The notes beneath the pieces are model-generated. The model did not search any database. It was not told where the DNA came from and worked only from the letters and a program-made list of their open reading frames with translations. 64,000 nucleotides of DNA from Carnobacterium_A antarcticum (lineage in GTDB: Bacteria > Bacillota > Bacilli > Lactobacillales > Carnobacteriaceae). Location of the stretch: NCBI RefSeq assembly GCF_042658365.1, contig NZ_JBHSQC010000015.1; one strand, given 5' to 3'. This document shows, in pieces, positions 54,117 through 62,725 of the stretch (positions within the stretch are counted from its first letter, which is position 1; each line of letters begins with the position of its first letter). Position numbers and translations under genes: made by a program.

Positions 54117-54284
54117 CAAGATGCGGAGTGCAGCAAGAGAGCATCGATTCAAAATTAGGAATTTTGATGGAAATGTTCCATTTCCTGAAAGATTATCTAT
54201 TTTGGCACGCAGCTCAATTAACCAAGATGCGGAGAACGTAACTTAATTAAAAAGAGATGCTCTCAAAAGAGTCAATTATTTAGA

Positions 54285-54332
54285 AAAAACGTAGAAAGCC
54301 CCAAAATCATTTGGTAGCTTTCTACGTTTTTT
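54285..54332. terminator. Terminator after gor
   Basis: AAAACGTAGAAAGC with its complement, then seven T residues. The remainder of 54117-54477 shows no gene; AAGATGCGGAG occurs twice (54118 and 54222 areas). Confidence 0.85.
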
Positions 54333-54477
54333 TACTATTTATAGCTTTTGGGATCAGCTTCTTATATAAATCAGAGCGCTTGTCTCTCATTGTTTAAAAA
54401 AGAGCATTAAGTGCCTGTCTGATTCTTTTTTCCGCAACAGCTTCTGTTTGCATTATAAGGTATTCAAACAAAGTGGA

Positions 54478-54708
54478 TCAAACAGATTTAAACCATTCTC
54501 CTTCAGGGGTATAGTTGATTACATCGCCATTTTTAAAATAAAGAGCCAGTGAATGTTGCTCTTGATTGCGTTTGATTTCGAGAATGTTTTCTTTAGCATA
54601 TGCAGCGGGATCATCTAACGTATCCATATGGCGTGCATATACTAGACTGAGCCGTTCAATTTGATCTTCGTCTAATTGATCGTATCCTGGGATTTGATTC
54701 CATTCCAT
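54478..54708 (-). CDS. Small conserved-looking acidic protein, unknown function
   Basis: 76 aa, soluble, no cysteine: MEWNQIPGYDQLDEDQIERLSLVYARH..., ending LYFKNGDVINYTPEGEW. AGGAGGTGG precedes the ATG with good spacing, which supports translation. No domain recognised. Confidence 0.6.
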   Translation of the reverse strand: MEWNQIPGYDQLDEDQIERLSLVYARHMDTLDDPAAYAKENILEIKRNQEQHSLALYFKNGDVINYTPEGEWFKSV

Positions 54709-54816
54709 CTCTATTCCACCTCCTGTTTTCTTTCTGTACGTTTAGTATACAGGTATTGAGAAGAAAGAAAAAATAAAACGAATAGTGCAAAAAACAGGGC
54801 AGATGAGTCGATTCAT

Positions 54817-54977
54817 TGTGTATAAAAATAGAAAACCAATAGTTGTACACAAACTGTTGATAACTATGTGCATAACCTGTGGTTAAACGGTCACTAAAAT
54901 AAAAATAGTGTATTTTCGCTAATGTTAAAAAACTAAAAAGCTTAAAAAAACAGTTATCCACAAATGTTAGTGGATAA
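54817..54977. other. Cluster of DnaA-box-like 9-mers
   Basis: Within 161 bp: TGTGTATAA (54817), TGTTGATAA (54855), TGTGCATAA (54867), TGTGGTTAA (54878), a perfect TTATCCACA (54954) and AGTGGATAA (54969). The others differ by one base from TGTGGATAA. The last pair is opposed across a 6-bp gap. The intervening DNA is AT-rich. No dnaA or dnaN is near, so this is not evidently oriC. The rest of 54709-55115 has no gene. Confidence 0.5.
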
Positions 54978-55115
54978 CTTATCTCAACTTACGATGAAAA
55001 AAATGCATGTTATGCTTAGTTTTGTATAAAAATAACTATTATTGTAAAAAACAGTTTTGAAATAGATTTAATCGAAAAACAGGGAAAAAAGACCGCGACG
55101 AGACTCTATATAGAA

Positions 55116-55562
55116 TCAGTTGAGAGGCTTCTGCTGGTGAACAGCTTCTTTCAAAGCTTTTTGCATCAGGCCGATTCCGCCAAGACCGATCAAAGGAAAA
55201 ATAACGTTACGGTCAGTAATTTCATCCATTAAATGAATGAACTTCTTGCCGCCCAATAGAGTGATTTGATCGTCTTCTTCTATAGCCAGTTCAATCCACT
55301 GTTCCTTCAGCTTGCTCACTGGTATCGTATCTGGACCGACGCCTTTTACGGTAAATCGAACATCGTAAGAGTGTGAAACAAGATCATCGGGTCTTAAAAA
55401 ACCGTAATAAGGTGAAAGAATCAGATAATTAGGACCAAACGTTGTGGCGTAATCTGTGCAAAGTTTGTGGAAAGTTCCTGTATAAGCCGTTTTTGCTGAA
55501 ACGGCACCCGCATCCGGTACTTTATCCCATATTTTGGGTTTGCCGCTAGGGATAATAAACAT
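55116..55562 (-). CDS. DUF6884-family protein
   Basis: 148 aa, soluble. IIPSGKPKIWDKVPDAG at the start, YTGTFHKLCTDYATTFGPNYLILSPYYGFL, and LLGGKKFIHLMDEI ... FPLIGLGGIGLMQKAL follow the pattern of the DUF6884 family, distantly like the YaaA peroxide-stress proteins. GCAGGTG precedes the ATG. The biochemical role is unknown. Confidence 0.65.
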   Translation of the reverse strand: MFIIPSGKPKIWDKVPDAGAVSAKTAYTGTFHKLCTDYATTFGPNYLILSPYYGFLRPDDLVSHSYDVRFTVKGVGPDTIPVSKLKEQWIELAIEEDDQITLLGGKKFIHLMDEITDRNVIFPLIGLGGIGLMQKALKEAVHQQKPLN

Positions 55563-55693
55563 TTTTCACCTGCTTTCAATTTAAGTATTATTATTAGTTT
55601 ACCAAATAATCAGAGGAAAGCGATCGAATTCAAGAATGAATCTGGTAAACACGAACAATTATTCATGTTTTTATGCTAATATCTATATTTAAC

Positions 55694-55722
55694 TTGTGTT
55701 TGTAAAAAGTCTCATTTATACT
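55694..55722 (+). promoter_or_regulatory. Promoter of the riboswitch-controlled purine permease
   Basis: TTGTGT, 17 bp, TATACT, about 20 bp before the aptamer. Confidence 0.65.
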
Positions 55723-55742
55723 GATGAAGACAAATAAATACA

Positions 55743-55812
55743 ATCTAATATAATCTAAGCGATATGGGCTTTAAGTTTCTACCGGACACCGTAAAACGTT
55801 CGACTATTAGTG
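55743..55812 (+). ncRNA. Purine riboswitch, guanine type
   Basis: The aptamer has P1 CTAATA/TATTAG, the junction GATATGG, loop-loop elements GTTTCTACC and CACCGTAAA, and J3/1 CGACTAT. The specificity position (C74) is C, which predicts guanine/hypoxanthine rather than adenine binding. It lies upstream of a hypoxanthine/guanine permease with a terminator in between, so excess purine should stop transcription. Confidence 0.93.
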
Positions 55813-55843
55813 AGATGAGTTTTTTGACTTGTCCATAAATAGG

Positions 55844-55880
55844 CGAATGATGACAACGAGTTGCATCATCCGTTTTTTTT
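55844..55880 (+). terminator. Expression-platform terminator of the guanine riboswitch
   Basis: ATGATG-A-CAAC-GA-GTTG-CATCAT stem followed by CC and eight T residues. No gene lies in 55563-56026. Confidence 0.75.
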
Positions 55881-56026
55881 GCTTGAAAAACAATGTAATT
55901 GCATTTATTTAAAACAACTCATACTAGTAGAATAAATAAAGCCCCATGAAACTTAGTATATATAGATAAAAGAAGGAAAAGTTCCTGTATTTCTTTGCAA
56001 ATACTATCAGGGTGGGGAATAAAAAG

Positions 56027-57490
56027 ATGGAAAATTTTTTCAAATTAAAAGAACATGGGACAACCGTTTCAACAGAGGTCATGGCAGGGATAACGACCTT
56101 TTTTGCCATGTCTTACATCATTTTTGTCAATCCAGCAATTTTATCTTTGACCGGCATGCCTTCGCAAGCAGTCTTTTTGGCCACACTTATTGCTTCAGCT
56201 ATCGGGACGTTGGTGATGGGCTTATTCGCTAATGTGCCCTATGCACAAGCACCGGGTATGGGACTAAATGCCTTCTTTACTTATACAGTTGTTTTCGCTT
56301 TAGGTTTTACTTGGCAAGAAGCTTTGGCGATGGTTTTCCTATGCGGGATTTTTAATATTTTCATTACCGTAACCAAAATCCGTAAAATGATTATTAAATC
56401 GATTCCAGAACTCATTCAACACGCTATTGGAGGCGGGATCGGCGTTTTTGTTGCTTATATCGGGATCAAGAATGCAGGTTTTTTGCAATTCACTTCTGAA
56501 ACAGCCAATATTCAAGCTATCAATAATGCGCCGTTTGATCCAAGTGCTGCGAATTATGACAGTGGAATAAATAGTGTACTAACAGATGGTGGGATTATTC
56601 CGGGATTAGTTGATTTTACAAGCAGCGGTGCTTTACTTGCTTTGATTGGTTTGATTATCACAGTCATATTGGTGGTATTAAATGTACGAGGAGCGGTTCT
56701 TATCGGCATTATCGCCACAACGATCATTGGAATTCCGATGGGCATTGTTGATTTGTCTGTCATCTCAAATCCAGAAAATTCATTAGGCCATGCTATCTCA
56801 GAGTTGCGTGTAACATTTGGAGCTGCATTAGGTTCTCAAGGAATGATCTCGTTATTTTCAGATGCATCTCGTTTGCCGCTAGTATTAATGACGATCTTTG
56901 CCTTTAGTTTATCTGATATTTTCGATACTATTGGGACCTTTATTGGCACAGGCCGCAAAACAGGTATCTTCACTGCCGAAGATGAAGCAGCTTTGGACAA
57001 TAGTTCTGGAATCAAATCGAAAATGGATAAAGCCTTATTTGCAGATGCGATTGCTACGTCTGTTGGCGCTATTTTTGGAACGTCTAATACCACGACGTTT
57101 GTCGAAAGTGCTGCTGGAATCGGTGCAGGAGGAAGAACAGGGCTGACCAGTGTAGTGGTAGCTATTCTTTTCTTGTTGGCCAGTTTATTTTCTTCTTTGA
57201 TTGCTATTGTTCCTGTTCAAGCTACAGCACCTTCATTGATTATTGTGGGAGTAATGATGATGTCGTCCTTTTTAGAAATTCAATGGGACGATTTAGAAGA
57301 AGCTATCCCAGCCTTTTTCACGTCTATTTTTATGGGATTAGCGTATAGCATTTCTTATGGAATTGCTGCTGGTTTTATCTTTTTCGTCATCGTTAAAGTA
57401 GCTAAAAAGAAAACCAATGAGATTCATCCGGTTTTATGGGTTTCGACAGGGCTTTTCATTTTAAACTTTATTGTACTTGCGTTTATTTAA
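56027..57490 (+). CDS. pbuG: NCS2/AzgA-type hypoxanthine/guanine permease
   Basis: 487 aa, 12-14 helices. Family motifs: VMAGITTFFAMSYIIFVNP, NVPYAQAPGMGLNAFFTY, LSDIFDTIGTFIGTGRK and the TSNTTTFVESAAGIGAGGRTGLTSV segment. These mark the AzgA (PbuG/PbuO) subfamily of purine permeases. GGTGGGG is 8 nt before the ATG at 56027. Control by an upstream guanine riboswitch supports guanine/hypoxanthine uptake. Confidence 0.9.
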   Translation: MENFFKLKEHGTTVSTEVMAGITTFFAMSYIIFVNPAILSLTGMPSQAVFLATLIASAIGTLVMGLFANVPYAQAPGMGLNAFFTYTVVFALGFTWQEALAMVFLCGIFNIFITVTKIRKMIIKSIPELIQHAIGGGIGVFVAYIGIKNAGFLQFTSETANIQAINNAPFDPSAANYDSGINSVLTDGGIIPGLVDFTSSGALLALIGLIITVILVVLNVRGAVLIGIIATTIIGIPMGIVDLSVISNPENSLGHAISELRVTFGAALGSQGMISLFSDASRLPLVLMTIFAFSLSDIFDTIGTFIGTGRKTGIFTAEDEAALDNSSGIKSKMDKALFADAIATSVGAIFGTSNTTTFVESAAGIGAGGRTGLTSVVVAILFLLASLFSSLIAIVPVQATAPSLIIVGVMMMSSFLEIQWDDLEEAIPAFFTSIFMGLAYSISYGIAAGFIFFVIVKVAKKKTNEIHPVLWVSTGLFILNFIVLAFI

Positions 57491-57505
57491 AAGCTGAAAA
57501 AGATA

Positions 57506-57543
57506 AAAAATTCTCTATACTAGATGGTATAGAGAATTTTTTT
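57506..57543 (+). terminator. Terminator of the purine permease
   Basis: AAAAATTCTCTATAC pairs with GTATAGAGAATTTTT around a six-base loop, then T-run. Confidence 0.9.
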
Positions 57544-57578
57544 GTTCATTAGAATAAGTACAAGAAAGAAGGAATACT

Positions 57579-57920
57579 ATGACACCATTTACTGAGAAGA
57601 CCATCAACGTGCTAAAACAAATTCCTGCTGGCAAAGTCATGACTTACGGTCAAGTTGCTGCTTTAGCTGGAAATCCGCGAGGCGCACGGCAAGTTGTGCG
57701 TATTCTGCATTCCATGAGCAAAAATCATCATTTGCCTTGGCATCGAGTTATTAACGCTAAAGGCGAGATTGGTTTAACAGATGAAGAAGGACGGTTCACT
57801 CAAAGGGAAAAATTAATGGCCGAAGGAGTTGAAACAAATGCTCAAGGGAAAGTCGATTTAACCATTTACCGCTATTGCCCCGTAAGATTTGAAGAAAAGA
57901 ACGAAGATCAACTGTACTAA
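57579..57920 (+). CDS. Alkyltransferase-like protein (ATL)
   Basis: 113 aa, the C-terminal MGMT fold only. The recognition helix region GARQVVR is at residues 35-41, and the active-site PCHRV of O6-methylguanine methyltransferases is PWHRV here (Trp54). It therefore cannot accept an alkyl group; ATLs bind O6-alkylguanine, bend DNA and recruit nucleotide excision repair. GAAGGA precedes the ATG. Confidence 0.9.
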   Translation: MTPFTEKTINVLKQIPAGKVMTYGQVAALAGNPRGARQVVRILHSMSKNHHLPWHRVINAKGEIGLTDEEGRFTQREKLMAEGVETNAQGKVDLTIYRYCPVRFEEKNEDQLY

Positions 57921-58147
57921 AAGATGATTGAATCTATTTAATGAAATGAGCTTATTTTAACAAATCGATTTTTCAGACTATCGAATCCTTTGCTTTGCTG
58001 AAACGAGAAAGATATAATCAACTTAATAAGTCTTGTGAACGCCTACAGATAAAAATAAGTTCTATTCGGCTTATTTTATTTACGGCGGAAAGAAAGCTTT
58101 TTAATTTATGTTTTGTACTTATTTACTAGGAAGGGAAGGAAGCAGTC

Positions 58148-60823
58148 ATGGATAACGAGAAAAAAGAACAAGTAAAAGAACCGTTTTTTACCCAAGATGA
58201 AGCCGCTGTCTTAAAACAGATGCAGACTTCTGAAGAAGGCCTGACCAGTCAAGAAGCAGAAAAAAGAATAGCAGAGTATGGTCCCAATCAATTAGACGAG
58301 GGGAAAACCAAGAGTTTGCTAATGAAATTCTTGGATCAATTCAAAGACTTCATGATTATCGTTTTACTCGTTGCAGCAGTAGTATCAGGTGTTTTTGGAG
58401 ACATATCTGATGCAGTCATTATTTTAGTTGTTGTTATTTTAAATGCTGTTCTAGGGGTAGTTCAAGAAGCAAAAGCTGAAGAAGCTATCAATGCTTTGAG
58501 AGAAATGTCTTCTCCTGAAGCAAAAGTTAGGCGAGACGGAACAGTTGTCTCACTAAAAAGCGATCAATTGGTTCCGGGAGACATTGTTTTATTAGAAGCT
58601 GGGAATATTGTTCCGGCTGATTTGCGGTTGATTGAAATTGCTTCGTTGCAGATAGAAGAAGCAGGACTGACCGGAGAATCTGTTCCAGTTGATAAAGAAC
58701 TTACGATCCTTGAAGACGTCAAAGCAGGGATTGGCGATCGAACGAATATGGCCTTTATGAACAGCAATGTTACGTATGGTCGTGGCGAAGGGATCGTCGT
58801 TGGAACCGGAATGAGCACAGAAGTAGGGCACATCGCAGAGATGCTGGCTTCAACGGAAGAGACCATGACGCCCTTGCAAAATAATTTGAATCGTTTAGGA
58901 AAATATTTAACAGTGGCTATTTTGGTCATTGCTGTTGTAATGTTTGTAGTCGGAATGTTGAATGGCCGAGAGTGGTTAGATATGCTGCTGACGTCTATCT
59001 CTTTAGCGGTTGCCGCTATTCCGGAAGGGTTGCCAGCTATTGTAACCATTATATTAGCTTTAGGTACACAGAAAATGGCAAAACGAAAAGCTTTGGTACG
59101 TAAATTACCAGCAGTTGAAACGCTGGGCAGTACCGATATCATTTGTTCTGATAAAACTGGAACGCTCACAATGAATAAAATGACTGTTGAAAAGATGTAT
59201 TTCAATGGGCAGATCCAAGATAATGAAGAACCGATAGATATGCAAACGCCTGTCTTACGGTCAATGGTTTACGCAAATGATACTCAAATCTCTGGAGATG
59301 GAACATTGATCGGAGATCCAACAGAGACGGCTTTGATCCAATTTGCACTTAATAAAGGAGTAGATGTTGTTGCAGCGCTCAAAAAAGAACCTCGAGTGGC
59401 AGAAGTTCCTTTTGATTCTGAGCGGAAATTGATGTCTACTGTTCACAAACAAGAAGACGGAAAATTTTTGATAGCTGCCAAAGGCGCTCCTGATGAATTG
59501 TTAAAACGGTGTACGCAAATTGACCGAAATGGCACAATTGAGCCATTAGATGAAGAAACAAAACAAGCCATTTTGGATATGAATCATGATTTAGCGACAC
59601 AAGCATTGCGCGTATTGTCGATGGCTTACAAAGTAGTCGATAACATGCCGACGGACATCAGTTCAGCAGGATTGGAACAAGAGTTGGTATATGCTGGTAT
59701 GACGGGAATGATTGATCCAGAACGTGAAGAAGCGAAAGATGCTGTTCGCGTGGCACGCGAAGCTGGAATCCGGCCGATCATGATCACCGGAGATCACCGC
59801 GATACGGCCGAAGCTATTGCGAAGAGATTAGGAATTTTAGAAGAGCAGCAAAAAGACGGTGTTATCACAGGAGCTGAATTAGATGAAATCAGCGATGCCG
59901 ATTTTGCTACTAGAGTAAAAGATTATTCAGTTTATGCTCGAGTATCTCCGCAACACAAAGTACGGATCGTTAAAGCATGGCAAAAAGCAGGGAAAATCGT
60001 TGCCATGACTGGTGATGGTGTTAATGATGCACCTGCATTGAAAACAGCAGATATCGGAATTGGTATGGGGATAACGGGAACAGAAGTATCTAAAGGCGCC
60101 AGTGACATGGTTTTAGCCGATGATAACTTTTCAACAATTGTTGTAGCCGTGGAAGAAGGACGGAAAGTCTTCTCGAACATCCAAAAATCGATCCAATATC
60201 TATTATCTGCGAATTTAGGCGAAGTATTGACACTGTTCATTGCGACACTTCTTGGCTGGAGTATTTTAGCTCCTGTCCATATTTTATGGATCAACTTAGT
60301 AACAGACACTTTCCCGGCAATTGCTTTGGGATTAGAGCCGGCAGAAGCAGACAGTATGAAGCAACCGCCACGCGGCAAAAAAGCGACGTTCTTTTCAAAT
60401 GGTGTACTGAGCAGTATCATTTATCAAGGGATTCTGGAAGGTGGAATCACGTTGTTCGTTTACTGGTGGGCAACGCATAACCCTGTACACGTTGGAAACA
60501 ACGAACTGATTCATAGCGATGCTTTGACGATGGCTTTTATTACACTAGGCTTGCTGCAGTTGTTCCATGCCTTTAACGTTAAATCCGTTGAGAAATCTCT
60601 TTTCACAGTCGGATTTTTCAAAAATAAAATGTTTAATTTAGCGATTCTTGTTTCTGGAGCATTGCTGGCAGTTGTAGTGCTGGTACCAGGTCTAAACGAT
60701 GCCTTTAAAGTTAGCCATTTGGACTTACAACAATGGTTGCTGGTATTGGGCGCTTCATTTTCCATCATTCCAATAGTAGAAATTATCAAAATAGGATTGC
60801 GTGCTGTTCACAAAAAAGGCTGA
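58148..60823 (+). CDS. Calcium-translocating P2A-type ATPase
   Basis: 891 aa, ten helices. The actuator EEAGLTGESVPV, M4 AAIPEGLPA (Ca2+ site), phosphorylation motif CSDKTGTLTMNKM, TGDGVNDAPALKTADIG, M5 SANLGEVL and M6 NLVTDTFPAIALG fit SERCA-like bacterial pumps such as Listeria LMCA1 and Lactococcus YoaB. It exports Ca2+ (possibly also Mn2+). GGAAGGGAAGGA precedes the ATG. A hairpin (58054-58078, AAAATAAG...CTTATTTT) lies in the leader, but no yybP-ykoY motif is seen. Confidence 0.9.
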   Translation: MDNEKKEQVKEPFFTQDEAAVLKQMQTSEEGLTSQEAEKRIAEYGPNQLDEGKTKSLLMKFLDQFKDFMIIVLLVAAVVSGVFGDISDAVIILVVVILNAVLGVVQEAKAEEAINALREMSSPEAKVRRDGTVVSLKSDQLVPGDIVLLEAGNIVPADLRLIEIASLQIEEAGLTGESVPVDKELTILEDVKAGIGDRTNMAFMNSNVTYGRGEGIVVGTGMSTEVGHIAEMLASTEETMTPLQNNLNRLGKYLTVAILVIAVVMFVVGMLNGREWLDMLLTSISLAVAAIPEGLPAIVTIILALGTQKMAKRKALVRKLPAVETLGSTDIICSDKTGTLTMNKMTVEKMYFNGQIQDNEEPIDMQTPVLRSMVYANDTQISGDGTLIGDPTETALIQFALNKGVDVVAALKKEPRVAEVPFDSERKLMSTVHKQEDGKFLIAAKGAPDELLKRCTQIDRNGTIEPLDEETKQAILDMNHDLATQALRVLSMAYKVVDNMPTDISSAGLEQELVYAGMTGMIDPEREEAKDAVRVAREAGIRPIMITGDHRDTAEAIAKRLGILEEQQKDGVITGAELDEISDADFATRVKDYSVYARVSPQHKVRIVKAWQKAGKIVAMTGDGVNDAPALKTADIGIGMGITGTEVSKGASDMVLADDNFSTIVVAVEEGRKVFSNIQKSIQYLLSANLGEVLTLFIATLLGWSILAPVHILWINLVTDTFPAIALGLEPAEADSMKQPPRGKKATFFSNGVLSSIIYQGILEGGITLFVYWWATHNPVHVGNNELIHSDALTMAFITLGLLQLFHAFNVKSVEKSLFTVGFFKNKMFNLAILVSGALLAVVVLVPGLNDAFKVSHLDLQQWLLVLGASFSIIPIVEIIKIGLRAVHKKG

Positions 60824-60840
60824 TCCTTACAAATTGATGA

Positions 60841-60894
60841 AAAAAGAGAGTTTTGCTGATGGCTTACTGGGCCTAAGCAAAACTCTTTTTATTT
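60841..60894 (+). terminator. Terminator of the Ca2+ ATPase gene
   Basis: AAGAGAGTTTTGCT and its complement around an 18-base loop, followed by T-rich sequence. Confidence 0.8.
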
Positions 60895-60944
60895 TCATGC
60901 TTGCAAGGACCAATCATTTCTATTGAACTTCTTACAAAAATAAA

Positions 60945-60991
60945 GTAAAATGAGGAATCACTAAAATTGACTAGCTTTTCCTCATTTTTAG
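60945..60991. terminator. Second hairpin upstream of the cystine transporter
   Basis: AAAATGAGGAA pairs with TTCCTCATTTT, with A- and T-runs. It may back up the previous terminator or attenuate tcyP. Confidence 0.6.
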
Positions 60992-61087
60992 GGCCGTTGT
61001 TAGGAAAAAGCAGCGGTCTGAGACCTTTAATCTTATGATACACTCGCTTTCCCTGTCATAGGAGAGCAAAATAAAGGGAGGATCATC

Positions 61088-62479
61088 ATGACAAATCTTT
61101 ATATTATTATTGCACTACTTTTATTTGCGGCTGTCATTTACAGTTTTTGGCGTTTGCAAAAGAAACATGTTAAATTTTCAACACGTGTTTTTATCGCTTT
61201 GGGTTCTGGGATCGTATTTGGAGCTTTGCTTCAATTGCTTTTTGGAGCAACAGGAGATGTTACAACAGGAGCTATTGAGTGGATCAATATAGTCGGAACA
61301 GGGTATGTGCGCTTTTTACAAATGCTGATCATGCCGCTGATTTTTGTTTCAATCGTAGGAGCATTCACGAAAATTGAAGGCACCAAAGATTTGGGGAAAA
61401 TCAGTATCACGGTTTTAACTACATTGTTAGCGACGACTGCTATTGCAGCATTAGTCGGGATTTCGAGCGTGATGCTTTTTAATTTGGACGGAGCAGAATT
61501 TGTACAAGGAGATGCTGAAACGGCACAGATCGCAGCATTGGACGAGCGTCAAGAAGCAGTAGCGGACTTGTCTATTCCAGAACAAGTAGTGAACTTCATT
61601 CCATCGAATGTCTTTGCGGACTTATCCAATTCTCGTTCAACAAGTACCATTGCAGTTGTGATCTTTTCAGCTTTCGTAGGAGTTGCTTATCTAGGAGTAA
61701 ATAAAAAAGATCCGGAAAATGGCGCTTTTTTTGAAAAAATCATTAAAAGCTTATATGCAATCGTCATGCGGATCGTAACACTGGTATTAAGATTAACACC
61801 ATACGGAGTTTTTGCGTTAATGACAAAAGCTTTAGCAACAAGTGACTTTAATGCTTTATTGAATCTAGGAAAATTTGTAATTGCTTCTTATGCGGCCATT
61901 ATTGTGATGTTCCTGATCCATATGTTGATTTTACTAGGCGTGAAAGTAAGTCCAATCCAATACTTGAAGAAAACTTGGACGGTCTTAAGCTTTGCCTTTA
62001 CTTCACGTTCAAGTGCCGGTGCGTTGCCGTTGAATATCGAAACGCAAACAAAAGCTTTAGGAGTTGACGATGCTTCTGCAAACTTTTCTGGTACATTTGG
62101 CATGTCGATCGGACAAAATGGTTGTGCAGGAGTTTACCCTGCCATGTTGGCGGCAATCGTTGCCCCAACGATGGGCATTGATCTTTTCAGCCCAACCTAT
62201 ATCTTGACGATTGTGGCTGTTGTGACCATTAGTTCGTTTGGGGTTGCCGGAGTCGGCGGCGGTGCTACATTTGCTGCTTTAATCGTTTTAGGCGCTTTAG
62301 ACTTGCCAGTAGCTATTGTTGGTTTAGTTATTTCAGTTGAACCAGTCATCGATATGGCTCGGACTATGCTGAATGTAAATGATAGCATCTTAGCTGGAAT
62401 CATCTCATCAAAACGAATCAATCGTTTTGATGCGGCAGTGTTCAATGATGATGAAGCAATCGTTAAGTCGGATATGTAA
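61088..62479 (+). CDS. tcyP: Dicarboxylate/amino acid:cation symporter, L-cystine type
   Basis: 463 aa with the glutamate-transporter (GltPh) fold: FLQMLIMPLIFVSIVGAF, TRSSAGALPLNIE (serine-rich HP1-like; SRSSAGALP), the NGCAGVYPAM segment and NVNDSILAGIISSKRINRFD at the C-terminus. The pattern and the long N-terminal helix fit the YdjN/TcyP branch that imports L-cystine. AAAGGGAGG precedes the ATG. Cystine supply could support redox functions such as gor nearby; this link is inferred. Confidence 0.85.
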   Translation: MTNLYIIIALLLFAAVIYSFWRLQKKHVKFSTRVFIALGSGIVFGALLQLLFGATGDVTTGAIEWINIVGTGYVRFLQMLIMPLIFVSIVGAFTKIEGTKDLGKISITVLTTLLATTAIAALVGISSVMLFNLDGAEFVQGDAETAQIAALDERQEAVADLSIPEQVVNFIPSNVFADLSNSRSTSTIAVVIFSAFVGVAYLGVNKKDPENGAFFEKIIKSLYAIVMRIVTLVLRLTPYGVFALMTKALATSDFNALLNLGKFVIASYAAIIVMFLIHMLILLGVKVSPIQYLKKTWTVLSFAFTSRSSAGALPLNIETQTKALGVDDASANFSGTFGMSIGQNGCAGVYPAMLAAIVAPTMGIDLFSPTYILTIVAVVTISSFGVAGVGGGATFAALIVLGALDLPVAIVGLVISVEPVIDMARTMLNVNDSILAGIISSKRINRFDAAVFNDDEAIVKSDM

Positions 62480-62491
62480 TAAAATAAACAG

Positions 62492-62539
62492 CAAAAAGCT
62501 GAGGGTTCTCCTTTTTAAAAGAGAACCTTCAGCTTTTTT
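62492..62539 (+). terminator. Terminator of tcyP
   Basis: AAAAAGCTGAGGGTTCTC pairs with GAGAACCTTCAGCTTTTT around a short loop. Confidence 0.92.
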
Positions 62540-62725
62540 ATTTGCGATTGTATGTGTTGATTGCAAATAAAAGAAAACCTAATCGAAACCAAGTAAGAAG
62601 AATTTAAAGTGACAGTAGAAAAATTTCCTTAACTTGATGGCGGTCAATTCCAAATGACCCAAGCCGCGATAAGATAAGAATGTAAAAGAAAGAAATGAGA
62701 AATTAAGAAAAAGAAGGAAACGAAT

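Noticed and set aside
54118..54232. Repeated AAGATGCGGAG as a functional element
   Set aside because: Only two 11-bp copies about 100 bp apart with no structure or link to a gene.
54817..54977. Chromosomal oriC
   Set aside because: No dnaA, dnaN, rpmH or gyrase genes nearby and only one perfect box; kept as a DnaA-box cluster.
57921..58147. yybP-ykoY manganese riboswitch before the Ca2+ ATPase
   Set aside because: Sought because such riboswitches precede related pumps, but its conserved core is absent.
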